Below are positions 1 through 8,356 of a stretch of 46,021 nucleotides of DNA, one piece after another. The number at the start of each line of letters is the position of its first letter. The stretch's first letter is position 1. The stretch lies in NCBI GenBank assembly GCA_964520785.1, contig CAZFQG010000020.1:1-46021 (forward strand), given 5' to 3'. The position numbers and the translations under genes are program-made. Source of the stretch: CAZFQG01 sp964520785 (GTDB taxonomy: Bacteria; Planctomycetota; Planctomycetia; Pirellulales; Thermoguttaceae). The notes under the pieces were generated by a model. It saw only the letters and a list, made by a program, of their open reading frames with translations. It was not told where the DNA came from and did not search any database.

Positions 1-321
1 GGTGCCAGGCCGAAAACATCCGCCGCGTCCGATTCAGAAGCCGGTCGGCCCACGCTTTAGTTCGTTCGTCCGGACCCTTTTCGAAGAACCGGATATTGCG
101 TATCCCCGCGAAACTCGCACCCGCAAGACTTCTTCCATCCGCGCTTCGACGGGCAGGTCCTTCGTCGGGTATTCGTCGTGGCCGCGGCGGGTTCGCGGGC
201 CTTTTCCCCCGGTCTTGCCCAAACGGCCGTCGCCCGTCATAATTGGAACTTTCGGCGCGCCGCCGGCGCGGTTTTTGGAATTTCGTCGACCCAGCAGAAC
301 GGATTAACGGGAACCTCCACC
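1..321. other. Left-edge region without a recognisable gene
   Basis: Open frames exist on both strands here, but their translations are rich in proline, arginine and serine, show no domain that I recognise, and look like chance frames in GC-rich DNA. A frame on the plus strand runs into the next gene from position 178, but its first 48 residues do not resemble an epimerase N-terminus. The stretch may hold the promoter of the gene starting at 322. I see no clear -35/-10 pair. Confidence 0.5.
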
Positions 322-1347
322 ATGGCTCAGTCCAGCGTCCTCCTTTCCGGTTTCGCCGATGAATCGGCCCATCCCCGCGATCAAAGCCAGAAGGCCGCGG
401 ATCGGCAGTTTTCGGTCTTCGCCGCCCTCGGCCTGCAATACTACAGCATCCGTTTCATCGACGCCGGCGAGGGGGGCAAGAACGCGATGAAGCTCTCGAA
501 GCAGGAAATCAAGACCTTGCGGACGATGCACGCCGAGTACGGCCTTGGCGTCTCTTCCATCGGCTCCCCCATTGGAAAGGTCAAGCTCCTGGACGTCGAA
601 GACGGCACCAAGAACGCCTATATCCCGTTCGACAAATACCTCAAGAACGACGTCCGCAAGGCGTGCGAGCTGGCCCTTGCGTTTGAATCGAAGCTGATCC
701 GCGGTTTTTCCTTCTACCACCCCAAGGGAACGGACGCCGGAGAACATATGGCCCAGTCGGTCGACCAACTCGGCCGGATCGCCGAAATGTGCGATAAGGA
801 GGGGCTCACGTTCGGCCTGGAAGTGGAACCGAACCTGGTCGGCGAAAACGGATATCTCCTGGCCGAAATTCACAAGAAGGTGAATCACCCGGCGCTGGTC
901 ACCGTTTTCGACGCGGCGAATATCGTCGTCCAGGGCTACTCATCGGCGGAGATTCTGGATCAGCTCAGGGCGATGCTGCCGGGACTTGGCTGGTTGCACA
1001 TCAAGGACTATGCCAACCCGAGGCCGGTCAAGAAAGGGGAACACGTCAACGAAGACATGCTGGCCAATTTCGTTCCGTGCGACCAAGGGGACGCCGGCCA
1101 CGAGGCACTTCTGCGTGAATTCGGCAAGGCCCTGCCGCAGATCGAGCGGCGGATGAAGAAACGGGGCGCACCGGGCGTCTTCCTCGATCTCGAACCACAC
1201 CTCAAAGGGGGAGGACAGTTCGGCGGGTTCAGTGGGCCGGATGGAATGGGCGTCGCGCTGCGGTCCCTCTGCCGCGTCCTGGACTACGTCAAAATCGGCT
1301 ATCACCTCCGCGACTTCGGCGACGTCAAGACCGCGAGGGGATTCTGA
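322..1347 (+). CDS. Sugar phosphate isomerase/epimerase-like TIM barrel protein
   Basis: The protein has 341 residues. It looks like the xylose-isomerase-like/AP-endonuclease-2 TIM-barrel superfamily (sugar phosphate isomerases/epimerases). Barrel-type signatures are GLEVEPNLVG (a strand ending in a metal-ligand Glu), VTVFDAANIV, WLHIKDY (His and Asp ligands) and VFLDLEPHLKGGG near the C-terminus. This set of E, D, H and E residues matches the divalent-metal site of the superfamily. No signal peptide is seen, so it is probably cytoplasmic. I chose the ATG at 322 because the protein-like sequence begins there (MAQSSVLLSGFADE). The frame is open further upstream but reads as nonsense. Substrate unknown. 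Such proteins are common in sugar and inositol catabolism of planctomycetes. The 3' end of this gene is partly duplicated about 170 bp downstream. Confidence 0.85.
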   Translation: MAQSSVLLSGFADESAHPRDQSQKAADRQFSVFAALGLQYYSIRFIDAGEGGKNAMKLSKQEIKTLRTMHAEYGLGVSSIGSPIGKVKLLDVEDGTKNAYIPFDKYLKNDVRKACELALAFESKLIRGFSFYHPKGTDAGEHMAQSVDQLGRIAEMCDKEGLTFGLEVEPNLVGENGYLLAEIHKKVNHPALVTVFDAANIVVQGYSSAEILDQLRAMLPGLGWLHIKDYANPRPVKKGEHVNEDMLANFVPCDQGDAGHEALLREFGKALPQIERRMKKRGAPGVFLDLEPHLKGGGQFGGFSGPDGMGVALRSLCRVLDYVKIGYHLRDFGDVKTARGF

Positions 1348-1454
1348 TGCCCTTGGGCGGGATGTGCTGCGTGGAGGTGGGACGGAATGGCATTCCGTCT
1401 TACGGATGAATGGATCGCGACCGAGCAGTCATGCACGGGGTGCATGACCTACGA

Positions 1455-1502
1455 GACTACGTCGGAATCGGCTATCACCTCCGCGACTTCGGCGACGTCA
1501 AG
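1455..1502 (+). repeat. Second copy of the 3' end of the upstream epimerase-like gene
   Basis: Positions 1455-1502 repeat positions 1282-1329, the last part of the epimerase-like gene, with 46 of 48 bases identical. The offset is 173 bp, so the copy is out of frame with the original. The copied DNA still encodes the peptide IGYHLRDFGDVK in its own frame, preceded by DYV as in the gene, and then diverges. It could be the remnant of a tandem duplication or the tail of a lost paralogous gene. Confidence 0.8.
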
Positions 1503-1546
1503 CACCCGTGTATTACCGGATGTTGCCGGATGCTATATGAACCTCT

Positions 1547-3136
1547 CTACGGCTCGCGAGTCACTCGCAACGCAATGTCTTTTCGGAATGAAGGCAGTTC
1601 GAATGTGATCGGATCGAGTCCGCCTTGCACGGTCCGAGGCGGCGAGTACTCGCCGGTGACTGGGGAGAACGTCCGGATCCGGTAGTCTCCCGCCGGAAGG
1701 CGAAACGCCACCGGACCGCTGATCGGCCGGCCCAGGTTCGAGTCCGTGACCTCGCGTGCATCGGCCAGATACGCCACGTAGTCCGCCCCCTGTTTCACCA
1801 GGGCCGAAACAACGACGTGCTCCGGTGTCTTCTCGACCCATTCAGGGGCCGGTTTGGCGTGAATGAAATCGAAGGAATAGATGAACTCCGAGAGGTGCCG
1901 CATCCACGTCCGGATCTTCCGCTGCGACTGGGGTGTCCCGGCCTCACTGCCGGCCTGGATCGAGAAGTCGATGAAGTTGTAATGCGCGCCGCAAAGCAGG
2001 GCCGTCCAGGCGCGTTTTCGGTGGATCGTCCAACCGACGTCGTCGCGGTAGAAGGTCGCGCAGTTGTCCTCGTCGAGTACGCACGGTTTGCGGTGTGCGG
2101 CCGCGGCCAGGCAGAAATCCCGCAATTCGCCCAGGTTGAGCTGCCTGGCCATGAAACCGCCCATGTCGTAGGTGCGGCCGTCGAGCGTGTGGTTCGGTAA
2201 CGGATGCACGTTGACCACGTCGACCATCGTACCGGAGAAGTTGGCGTCCACGTTCTGGTGGTAGCCCGTGTAGTCCATGGTGACGGTACCGGAGACCAGG
2301 TGCTGGGAGCTCGTCTTGGCCAATTCCTCGCGAATCGCCCCCCCGATCTCCTGCTGCCAGGCGTCGACTTCTTCCACGGTAGCGAATTCCTCGCCGGACG
2401 CCGACGGCTTCAGGCCGCCGCAGGGCTCGTTGCATATCTCGTAGTACACGTTGTCGTAGCGGTGCGTCTCGGCCACGATCTTGCGGACGTACGCCAACTG
2501 GCGCTCGACGAGTTCCTTGTTTCGCAGAGAGTTGTAGTCGGGCCAGGCGACCTTTCCCACGCCTTGCTTGTTATTGGCGGCTTTCAATGGATTCAGCGAC
2601 CAGACCTGCTCGGTATACGTGTTGCTGAAGAGGGTCAGTTCCACCACGATCCCCAGTTCGGAGGCCGACGAAAGAAACGCGTGCAGGCGGTCAAAGAACT
2701 CGCCATTCCATTGGTCGAGATCCCAGACCGGCGCCCCGTCGTCCGCCTTCGCCGGCCCGGTGCGAGGCCAGGGCGCGATGAAGTCGGCGGCGCCGATTTT
2801 CAGCGGTGAATGCGGATTCCTCTCGGTGGCCAGTTCCCTGAAGAGGAGAAAAGTCCGGGTGAGGGTCTGCTTCTTGTTCGCTGCGTCCGTCAGGTAGCGC
2901 CGGAAATCGAACGACCGGTTGACCACCGAACCGTAGTGCTCCGTGGCGGTGATCAAAAGAAGAGGTTTCCCGCGAAAAAGAAAATACCGCGGGTTCTCCG
3001 GGTGGACGGTGATCGGGGTTCCCCCCTCTCTTGCGGATTCGCCTGCCGGCTCCGCCGCACCGGCGATCGACGCGAGGCTGGACGCGAAGAGCATTACCCC
3101 AAACCACGTGCCAAATCGTTGCCGTTGTCGTCTCAC
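1547..3136 (-). CDS. Secreted GH5-like glycoside hydrolase
   Basis: The protein has 529 residues and begins with a Sec signal peptide: an RRQRQR basic start, a hydrophobic stretch (VMLFASSLASIAG) and likely cleavage near AGAAE. The body looks like a cellulase-type (clan GH-A) TIM barrel. YYEICNEP, at about residue 240, is the classic strand-4 Asn-Glu acid/base motif. CVLDED, at about residue 350, lies where a nucleophile would be expected, but I cannot assign it firmly. The C-terminal 90 residues (YVAYLAD onward, ending in a PVTGEYSPPRTV-type repeat) resemble the small beta-sandwich found after DUF4038/collagenase-like glycosidases. The start is a GTG chosen because GAGGAGG lies just upstream. 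The gene stands alone behind a TATAAT-type promoter. Substrate unknown. Confidence 0.8.
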   Translation of the reverse strand: MRRQRQRFGTWFGVMLFASSLASIAGAAEPAGESAREGGTPITVHPENPRYFLFRGKPLLLITATEHYGSVVNRSFDFRRYLTDAANKKQTLTRTFLLFRELATERNPHSPLKIGAADFIAPWPRTGPAKADDGAPVWDLDQWNGEFFDRLHAFLSSASELGIVVELTLFSNTYTEQVWSLNPLKAANNKQGVGKVAWPDYNSLRNKELVERQLAYVRKIVAETHRYDNVYYEICNEPCGGLKPSASGEEFATVEEVDAWQQEIGGAIREELAKTSSQHLVSGTVTMDYTGYHQNVDANFSGTMVDVVNVHPLPNHTLDGRTYDMGGFMARQLNLGELRDFCLAAAAHRKPCVLDEDNCATFYRDDVGWTIHRKRAWTALLCGAHYNFIDFSIQAGSEAGTPQSQRKIRTWMRHLSEFIYSFDFIHAKPAPEWVEKTPEHVVVSALVKQGADYVAYLADAREVTDSNLGRPISGPVAFRLPAGDYRIRTFSPVTGEYSPPRTVQGGLDPITFELPSFRKDIALRVTREP

Positions 3137-3222
3137 GATCTTCCTCCTCGTCCCAAACGCCGGGCCTTACCGACCTGTTAGTAAACACACGCGAGGCGGA
3201 TTACATCCCCCCGGGAACGTTC

Positions 3223-3252
3223 ATTATACCACAGCAGTCCTCCTCCCCTGAA
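3223..3252 (-). promoter_or_regulatory. Sigma-70-like promoter of the GH5-like gene
   Basis: On the minus strand a perfect TATAAT (-10, 3223-3228) lies 18 bp downstream of TTCAGG (-35, 3247-3252). Transcription would begin near 3216 and give a leader of about 80 bases before the GTG start at 3136. The -35 box is weak. Confidence 0.5.
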
Positions 3253-3288
3253 CCACGAGTATACCATTTACACGATCCAGTGGAAAAC

Positions 3289-3307
3289 CGGTAACCGTTC
3301 AGTACCG
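3289..3307. promoter_or_regulatory. Interrupted dyad CGGTA-N9-TACCG
   Basis: The spacer between the DUF2809 gene (ends 3312) and the GH5-like gene's promoter contains CGGTAACCGTT followed by CAGTACCG. It has inverted arms CGGTA and TACCG. The same 11-base core, CGGTAACCGTT, recurs in a dyad at 45989-46007. It may be an operator or chance. Confidence 0.3.
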
Positions 3308-3311
3308 TCAG

Positions 3312-3734
3312 TCAGGCTTTCTTGACGCCAACCGACAACACCACGTCCAACAACACGGCGACGAAACTCCCCACCAGCAGACACGCGACATCACTCCAAA
3401 GAAACGAATTGCCGAGGATGAATCCGACAACCGGCTGCTCGCGCAACCACTGCAAAATCGGCGGTTGCCACAACTGGCCGAATTCGAGGGTCAGCGTCAG
3501 CCCCAGAACAGAGGCCAGTAGCCACCAGCGGCCGACCGACGGAAAGACGAACCGCCCGAGGAAGAAGAACATGACCGGCCACAATGTATCTCCGGCATAC
3601 GTCGCCAGGAAGCCAAACAGCGTGGTCGGGTCCGCTCCCGGGCGCTGTGAACGGGCGAACAGGCCGGAGGGGATGACGAGGAGGACGACGATTGCGGCCA
3701 GGAGTCGGGTATGGCTAATACGCTCAGTCAGCAT
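3312..3734 (-). CDS. DUF2809 family membrane protein
   Basis: The protein has 140 residues and about four hydrophobic segments (around residues 10-27, 52-68, 70-85 and 112-133), so it is an integral membrane protein. Family-like signatures are YAGDTLWPVMFF near residue 46, EFGQLWQPPILQWLR near residue 84, and GNSFLWSDVACLLVG near residue 107. These match my memory of the DUF2809 family, whose function is unknown. The ATG at 3734 lies inside the end of the upstream FGE-like gene (11-bp overlap), so the two are very likely co-transcribed and translationally coupled. What links a sulfatase-modifying-type fold with this membrane protein is not evident. Confidence 0.85.
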   Translation of the reverse strand: MLTERISHTRLLAAIVVLLVIPSGLFARSQRPGADPTTLFGFLATYAGDTLWPVMFFFLGRFVFPSVGRWWLLASVLGLTLTLEFGQLWQPPILQWLREQPVVGFILGNSFLWSDVACLLVGSFVAVLLDVVLSVGVKKA

Positions 3735-4830
3735 TTGCTGTTGCAGGTTGCGGCACGCCCAGACATATCCGGAAACCGTCGCGGGAATCCGAGTAGGCCG
3801 GACCCATGAGGCCCAGGCGAACCGCGCAGCGGGCGTTGCCGGGGACGTCGAAGTAGTTGCCGCCGCGACAGACGGGCCGGAAGTTCTCTTCTACGAAGTG
3901 CAGCTCTTCATGGCCCCCTTTCGGATCGAAATGGTCCAAGACGATTTCCCAAACGCCGCCGCACATGTCCGCCAGACCGAAGCCGTTGCGGCCTCGTTCT
4001 CCGTAATGATCCACCGGCGACACGAAGGCGAAGCCGTCGCTCCACGGGGCGTTCGCAAGCGGCCATATCTTGTTCCGCCCGGGCAGAAAATCGACGGCGG
4101 AGATGTTCAACCGGCCTTCGCCGTCTCTCAGGTCGTTTCCCCACCAGAAATAAGTGCTCTCGCGTCCGCCCCGACATGCGTAAGCCCACTCCGCTTCCGT
4201 AGGCAGGCGGTACTCCAACCCATCGGGCAGCCGACCCGCTTCACGTTCCCTGTTCGTAAGCCATTTGCAGAACGCCCTCGCGTCGTTCCAACTGACGCAG
4301 ACGACCGGGTAGCAATCCCGCAGGGGGAATCCGAAACCCGGATCTCGCCAGCTCTTGTCTTCGACGGATATCCAAGGGTGAGGCGGCGCGATTCCGCTGA
4401 TTTTCCAGTTGGGATCGAACACCTGCGTCATGCCGCCCGGCTTCTCCGCGTCGGTTACGTAGCCGCTCTCCTCGGCGAACCGCCTGAATTGCCCCACGCT
4501 GACTTCCGTGCGTCCCATCCAGAACCCATTCTTCACACGCATCAATCGGGGGTGTTCGCCTTCGTACGACTCGCGTTCCGTTCCCGGCGTGGCGCCGCCT
4601 TCGATCCCGGTGGCCCAGGCACGTTCGGCGGCCGTGCTCCCCATCTTGAACTCGCCGGGCGGAATGTATACCACCTCAAGACTCACGCCGCCCCCCAGGT
4701 CGACCTGCTTTGATGCGCCCTGAGCCGGCTTCTCCGCCGGCGCGGCGCCGGCGGTACCGCTGTTCTGCGTGATGACCGCCGTGAGCACGGCGGCTGAAAA
4801 AAGCGTCCGAAAGGAATTCGAGATTCTCAT
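3724..4830 (-). CDS. Secreted formylglycine-generating-enzyme-like (SUMF1) protein
   Basis: The protein has 368 residues. It starts with a signal peptide (FRTLFSAAVLTAVITQNSGTAGA) followed by one FGE-sulfatase/SUMF1 domain. Typical motifs run in order: PPGEFKMGS, KNGFWMGRTEVSVGQFRRF, CVSWNDARAFCKWL, RLPTEAEWAYACRGG, MCGGVWEIVLD and CRGGNYFDVPGNARCAVR, with DGFRI at the end. True sulfatase-activating enzymes carry a pair of redox cysteines close together after the RGG motif. Here the two cysteines near it are 15 residues apart and in unusual places, so I doubt classical formylglycine activity. C-type-lectin-like or other FGE-fold roles are possible. AAAGGAG precedes the ATG at 4830. The next gene (DUF2809) overlaps its end. 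Confidence 0.85.
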   Translation of the reverse strand: MRISNSFRTLFSAAVLTAVITQNSGTAGAAPAEKPAQGASKQVDLGGGVSLEVVYIPPGEFKMGSTAAERAWATGIEGGATPGTERESYEGEHPRLMRVKNGFWMGRTEVSVGQFRRFAEESGYVTDAEKPGGMTQVFDPNWKISGIAPPHPWISVEDKSWRDPGFGFPLRDCYPVVCVSWNDARAFCKWLTNREREAGRLPDGLEYRLPTEAEWAYACRGGRESTYFWWGNDLRDGEGRLNISAVDFLPGRNKIWPLANAPWSDGFAFVSPVDHYGERGRNGFGLADMCGGVWEIVLDHFDPKGGHEELHFVEENFRPVCRGGNYFDVPGNARCAVRLGLMGPAYSDSRDGFRICLGVPQPATANAD

Positions 4831-5399
4831 GACGTGTTCTCCTTTCCAATTGCGACGGATGCGTCAATGGGGGATATGGCTGACCGCGGATTCCACGATC
4901 TTCACAACCCTGATTAGAGCCTCTTCGGAACCCGGGTGCAAGTGAGCCGTGGCGGCAATCGTTGTGCCAGCGAATAGCGTGTGGCGGGGTCTTCCCCGTC
5001 TACCACCGAATCGGATCTCCGTACGGAAACCGCTCCCGCTCCATTTCGCCAAGCAGGTGGCGCTCCCTAAGAGACGAAGGGCCGGGGGACTAGCGTTGCC
5101 GTGCCAATTTCCGCGCCCATCACCTACAGCGAACCGCTGTCGGCCAATCAGAAGGTTGCTCCGCATTACCTAACGACAATTGCTTTGTTTGTTCGGATGG
5201 CGTTAGTTGCTCGATGCACACAAATCACCCGGTTCCATCCAGTGGGTGGTAGACTGTTCAACACGCACGACCAAGATCACATTCCAATATGAACAGTCAA
5301 TTCCGCGGTTCCACCAAGCTCTACTCTCAAGAAGCGAGTCAGGTCCTCTCTCTTGCCAACCTACGTCAGTCCTGGCGACAGGCGTCTTGGCCGCTGCGC
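4831..5399. other. Gene-free spacer between the FAD oxidoreductase and the FGE-like gene
   Basis: About 570 bp. A 100-residue frame on the minus strand (4864-5166) starts MRSNLLIGRQRF but has no recognisable domain and an arginine/glycine-rich look, so I do not call it a gene. A stem-loop (arms CGGGG and CCCCG around TCTT, flanked by GTGG and CCAC) sits at about 4982-5007. No convincing promoter was found. Confidence 0.5.
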
Positions 5400-7685
5400 T
5401 CATTCATGGCACCGCACCTCGAAAACGGCGGCCGGTATTCCGGGCTGGGGCGGGATGAACTCGATGTGGAGGCAGTCCGTTTCGACCGGGGCGGCGAACC
5501 GGACGACGCCGCGTGTCTGGTGGTTCGCGGTCTCGTGATGAAGAACTCGGCCGGCGCCGTCCTTGATGACGTATTCGCGGATGCAGGAAGGGAGAATGCG
5601 CTCGGGATGCTCCGCCAAAACCGAGAAGAGCGGGTTGTCGAGGTCCGTGTCAAACACGAGAACGACGCGCGAAACACGCACCGGAGTCTTCCAACGCAGC
5701 GTCAACCCCGGGTTCGGGTCATCGAACGCGGCCGCCCACGCGTTGGGGCGGTCCGTCGGGCGCGCGACGCCATTGGCCACCGCGCGGGGCGAAAACGGTT
5801 CCAACGGGGCATCGAACTCCACCGCGATAGGCCTGTCGTCGGGAGCAGGGAGCGTCCGCCAGAACTCGAACGTATCGACGCCGATGTCTCGGTCCGGCTT
5901 CTGTACGGCCCCCTCGGTTACGCAGGCCATCCCCAGGTGGGTGACGGCAATCAACCCGGTAATCGGATTGGCGGCACACGCCAGTTCGACGTCCGGATTC
6001 GCCGAAATACAGATAAACGCGTAACCCGGGCGTTCGAGTGACACTTCGAAGTCGACGTGGAGTCGCTGGTTTCCCGTGGAAGAAACGGCGACGCGCCTCT
6101 CGGATAGCGTGACTTCCGGAGTGAAACAGGGTGTCTCCGTCGGCACGGGGACTCGCAGAGCGATGTCGAGCCAGGTATCGACGTTGGATCTTACCGCGAA
6201 GGTCATCCCTGGAACGGGCCCCGCGGGCAAGGGGGCCAACAAGGCCCAAGGCTGGGCGAGCACGCGCGGTATGCCGTCGGCGGGTATTTCCGTTAGGGCC
6301 AGAGTGCTGGAGGCGGAAATCTCCGCCTGCTGAGCGAGATCCGTCGGATCCCGGCGGCGATAGCCGGGGATGTACTGCCCCTCTCGGGAGAGCGCCAGAC
6401 GCAGCGCCGCCAGCCGGGCTCCGCTTCCAACGTCACGCGGAAGGCATCCTTCACGCCGGCAAAGATCGGCGGCGGCCCCAACCGCCTGGGCCGCGTGCGC
6501 GCACGTCGCCATGACGCGGGTGGAGCCGAAAGCGACGTGCGAAGCGCTGATAATCCGCCCGGCGAGAAAGAGATTCTCCACGTTGCGGCTGTAGAGCACG
6601 CGATATGGGATGGGATAGATGCCCTTGGAGTGCCATTGGACGCAGGGGGGCAGCTCGCTGTAGATGCCGTCGGCGGGGTGCAAGTCGAGGGCCCAGCCGC
6701 CGTAGGAGACCGTGTCTTCGTGCATTCGGCGTTCGACTACGTCGCGCTGATTCAGAATATAATCCCCTTCGAACCGGCGGCTCTCGCGCTTACCGGGGAT
6801 CGTTCCGACCCACTCCAACGTCAGGTTGTCGACATCGGGGAAGCGCCCCGAGTTCTTGATGAAGTCCCAAATGCCGTAAACGACGCGCCACAGATCCCAC
6901 TTGATCTCCTCGGTGTCGTGGACCGTGTCGAGCCGACCGCCATACTCCAGCCACCACAATTGGCGGCCGTAGTCGCGGGGCGATATCCGCAGGTGCCGCG
7001 TGATCTCCGCCACGTCACGCATCGCGAACGCCGGCGCGACGAAGGGAACCGGCCGTCCGGCATCCTTGCTGTAAAAATAGAGCGTGTGGCCCAGGAGTTC
7101 ACCGAACTCCGGAGTGGGGGCGAACCGTTCGTCAAACTCCTCGGGTCCTTCGGCGCCCATGCGAAAGGCGGCGCCGCCGAGGAACCCCGCGATTCCGTCT
7201 CCTGAGGCATCGCAGAAGAGAGGCGCCCGCACGTGGTAGCGGGTCTGATTTTGCGGGCAGAAGCCGCCCATGGAGACGATCCGGTTCCCCCGTTTTTCCA
7301 CCTCGAAAACCGGCGTATTCAAGAGGAGCGTCAGGTTTTCCTCGGCGTCCGCCTTTTCCAGCAGGAGCGAATCGAGCAGAAGCGGATTTCCGAGAGGATT
7401 GCGGTAGACATTCTCCACGAGGATTTCGTCGATCAGGCCCCCCTCGCGCGACCAGCGGTTATTGTTCGCCCGGGAGGAAGTCGCCCCGAGGATGATCATG
7501 CGGATTTCACTGGAGGCGTTTCCACCCAGAACGGGCCGGTCATGTGCGAGGACCACGCGTGAGCCGGCCCGCGCGGCCGTAATCGCGCAGCACAGGCCGG
7601 CGAGGCCGCCACCGACGACCACGAGGTCACGGTCGAGTTCGATTGTTCTGAGCGTTCGCGAATCGGCGGCAAGGTCTGTGCGCAT
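5400..7685 (-). CDS. FAD-dependent oxidoreductase with C-terminal beta-sandwich domain
   Basis: The protein has 761 residues. The N-terminal Rossmann fold is clear: VVGGGLAGLCCAITAARAG is the GxGxxG dinucleotide motif near residues 15-35, followed by RPVLGGNASSE. This is the FAD-dependent oxidoreductase family (PF12831 type) common in planctomycetes and related phyla. LFLAGRIISASHVAFGS, in the middle, is the second FAD-contact region. The C-terminal third, from about residue 480, has no oxidoreductase motifs and looks like one or two beta-sandwich domains, possibly carbohydrate-binding. No signal peptide is seen. I chose the ATG at 7685, because it overlaps the stop of the ClpP-like gene by one base (TAATG) and leads directly into the Rossmann fold. 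This implies translational coupling. The substrate is unknown. Confidence 0.85.
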   Translation of the reverse strand: MRTDLAADSRTLRTIELDRDLVVVGGGLAGLCCAITAARAGSRVVLAHDRPVLGGNASSEIRMIILGATSSRANNNRWSREGGLIDEILVENVYRNPLGNPLLLDSLLLEKADAEENLTLLLNTPVFEVEKRGNRIVSMGGFCPQNQTRYHVRAPLFCDASGDGIAGFLGGAAFRMGAEGPEEFDERFAPTPEFGELLGHTLYFYSKDAGRPVPFVAPAFAMRDVAEITRHLRISPRDYGRQLWWLEYGGRLDTVHDTEEIKWDLWRVVYGIWDFIKNSGRFPDVDNLTLEWVGTIPGKRESRRFEGDYILNQRDVVERRMHEDTVSYGGWALDLHPADGIYSELPPCVQWHSKGIYPIPYRVLYSRNVENLFLAGRIISASHVAFGSTRVMATCAHAAQAVGAAADLCRREGCLPRDVGSGARLAALRLALSREGQYIPGYRRRDPTDLAQQAEISASSTLALTEIPADGIPRVLAQPWALLAPLPAGPVPGMTFAVRSNVDTWLDIALRVPVPTETPCFTPEVTLSERRVAVSSTGNQRLHVDFEVSLERPGYAFICISANPDVELACAANPITGLIAVTHLGMACVTEGAVQKPDRDIGVDTFEFWRTLPAPDDRPIAVEFDAPLEPFSPRAVANGVARPTDRPNAWAAAFDDPNPGLTLRWKTPVRVSRVVLVFDTDLDNPLFSVLAEHPERILPSCIREYVIKDGAGRVLHHETANHQTRGVVRFAAPVETDCLHIEFIPPQPGIPAAVFEVRCHE

Positions 7686-8290
7686 TATTTCTTTCCGTCG
7701 AGAAGTTCCTTCAGTTGTTCGAACGGGCGAAGCTCGGCGGCTCCCGTCTCGGCCAGTTCGCTGCCGGTGAGGTAGCAGCCGCGTTGGGACCACTCGATGA
7801 TCAGTTTCGGCGGGAGGCCGAACATCGCGGCCAGTTCATTGTCCATGTCCTTTTCCAGCAGGCGGAAATGCTTCGCCCACTCGGAAGCCTCGACCGGACC
7901 GACGTTGTCGTCGCTTTGCCACTTGGGACGGTGAAAGAGGAGTGTGCTCAGCGGGGTGACGATCCGCGTCGTACACGCGGCGAACGGCCACAGCGCGGCG
8001 GAGGAACACTCGCCGAGGATGACCCCGGTGACGCGGAGGCCCCGCAGCCGGATGAGAGACATCACCGCGAGTCCGCCATAGGGGCTTCCACCGGGAGAGT
8101 CGATGTACAGGACGGCCTCGCCTCCCGGTTCGACGTCCAACAGCTTTTCGCAGACTTCGGCCTCGGCGTCGGCGAGTTCGCCCACCAGCGCCGTCTCGAC
8201 GAGTCCGCCGTCGCCGGATTCCCGCGATTGCGCTCGGGACGCGAATGGCGCGGCACAGACGCGGCGTTTACGACGTTTTCGTGTAGTCAC
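7685..8290 (-). CDS. ClpP-like serine protease homologue
   Basis: The protein has 201 residues. The ClpP/crotonase fold shows in YIDSPGGSPYGG (residues 62-73), GECSSAALWPFAA (93-105) and TLLFHRP (116-122). By alignment from memory with Clp protease, Ser97 is the nucleophile and His120 the general base. The region matching the third catalytic residue (RDRFLSAPEA in ClpP) reads RGCYLTGSEL here, so the catalytic Asp appears to be Gly172. Catalytic competence is therefore uncertain. The N-terminus is basic (TTRKRRKRR). Translation probably starts at the GTG at 8290. The gene lies between a large membrane protein and a FAD oxidoreductase, with a 1-base overlap to the latter. No ClpX-like ATPase is nearby, so it is unlikely to be the main housekeeping ClpP. 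Confidence 0.75.
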   Translation of the reverse strand: MTTRKRRKRRVCAAPFASRAQSRESGDGGLVETALVGELADAEAEVCEKLLDVEPGGEAVLYIDSPGGSPYGGLAVMSLIRLRGLRVTGVILGECSSAALWPFAACTTRIVTPLSTLLFHRPKWQSDDNVGPVEASEWAKHFRLLEKDMDNELAAMFGLPPKLIIEWSQRGCYLTGSELAETGAAELRPFEQLKELLDGKK

Positions 8291-8356
8291 GGTCCGACTC
8301 CTTGTTCTCGATCGCCCCGAAGTGAAGTATTCTTGTCTTTTTGGTTCGAAGAGGCC

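Noticed and set aside
4864..5166. 100-residue minus-strand frame starting MRSNLLIGRQRF
   Set aside because: No recognisable domain, arginine/glycine-rich composition and no ribosome-binding site or operon context; more likely noncoding.
7685..7793. N-terminal extension of the FAD oxidoreductase to 7793
   Set aside because: The extension overlaps the ClpP-like gene and is not protein-like; the ATG at 7685 gives a TAATG junction.
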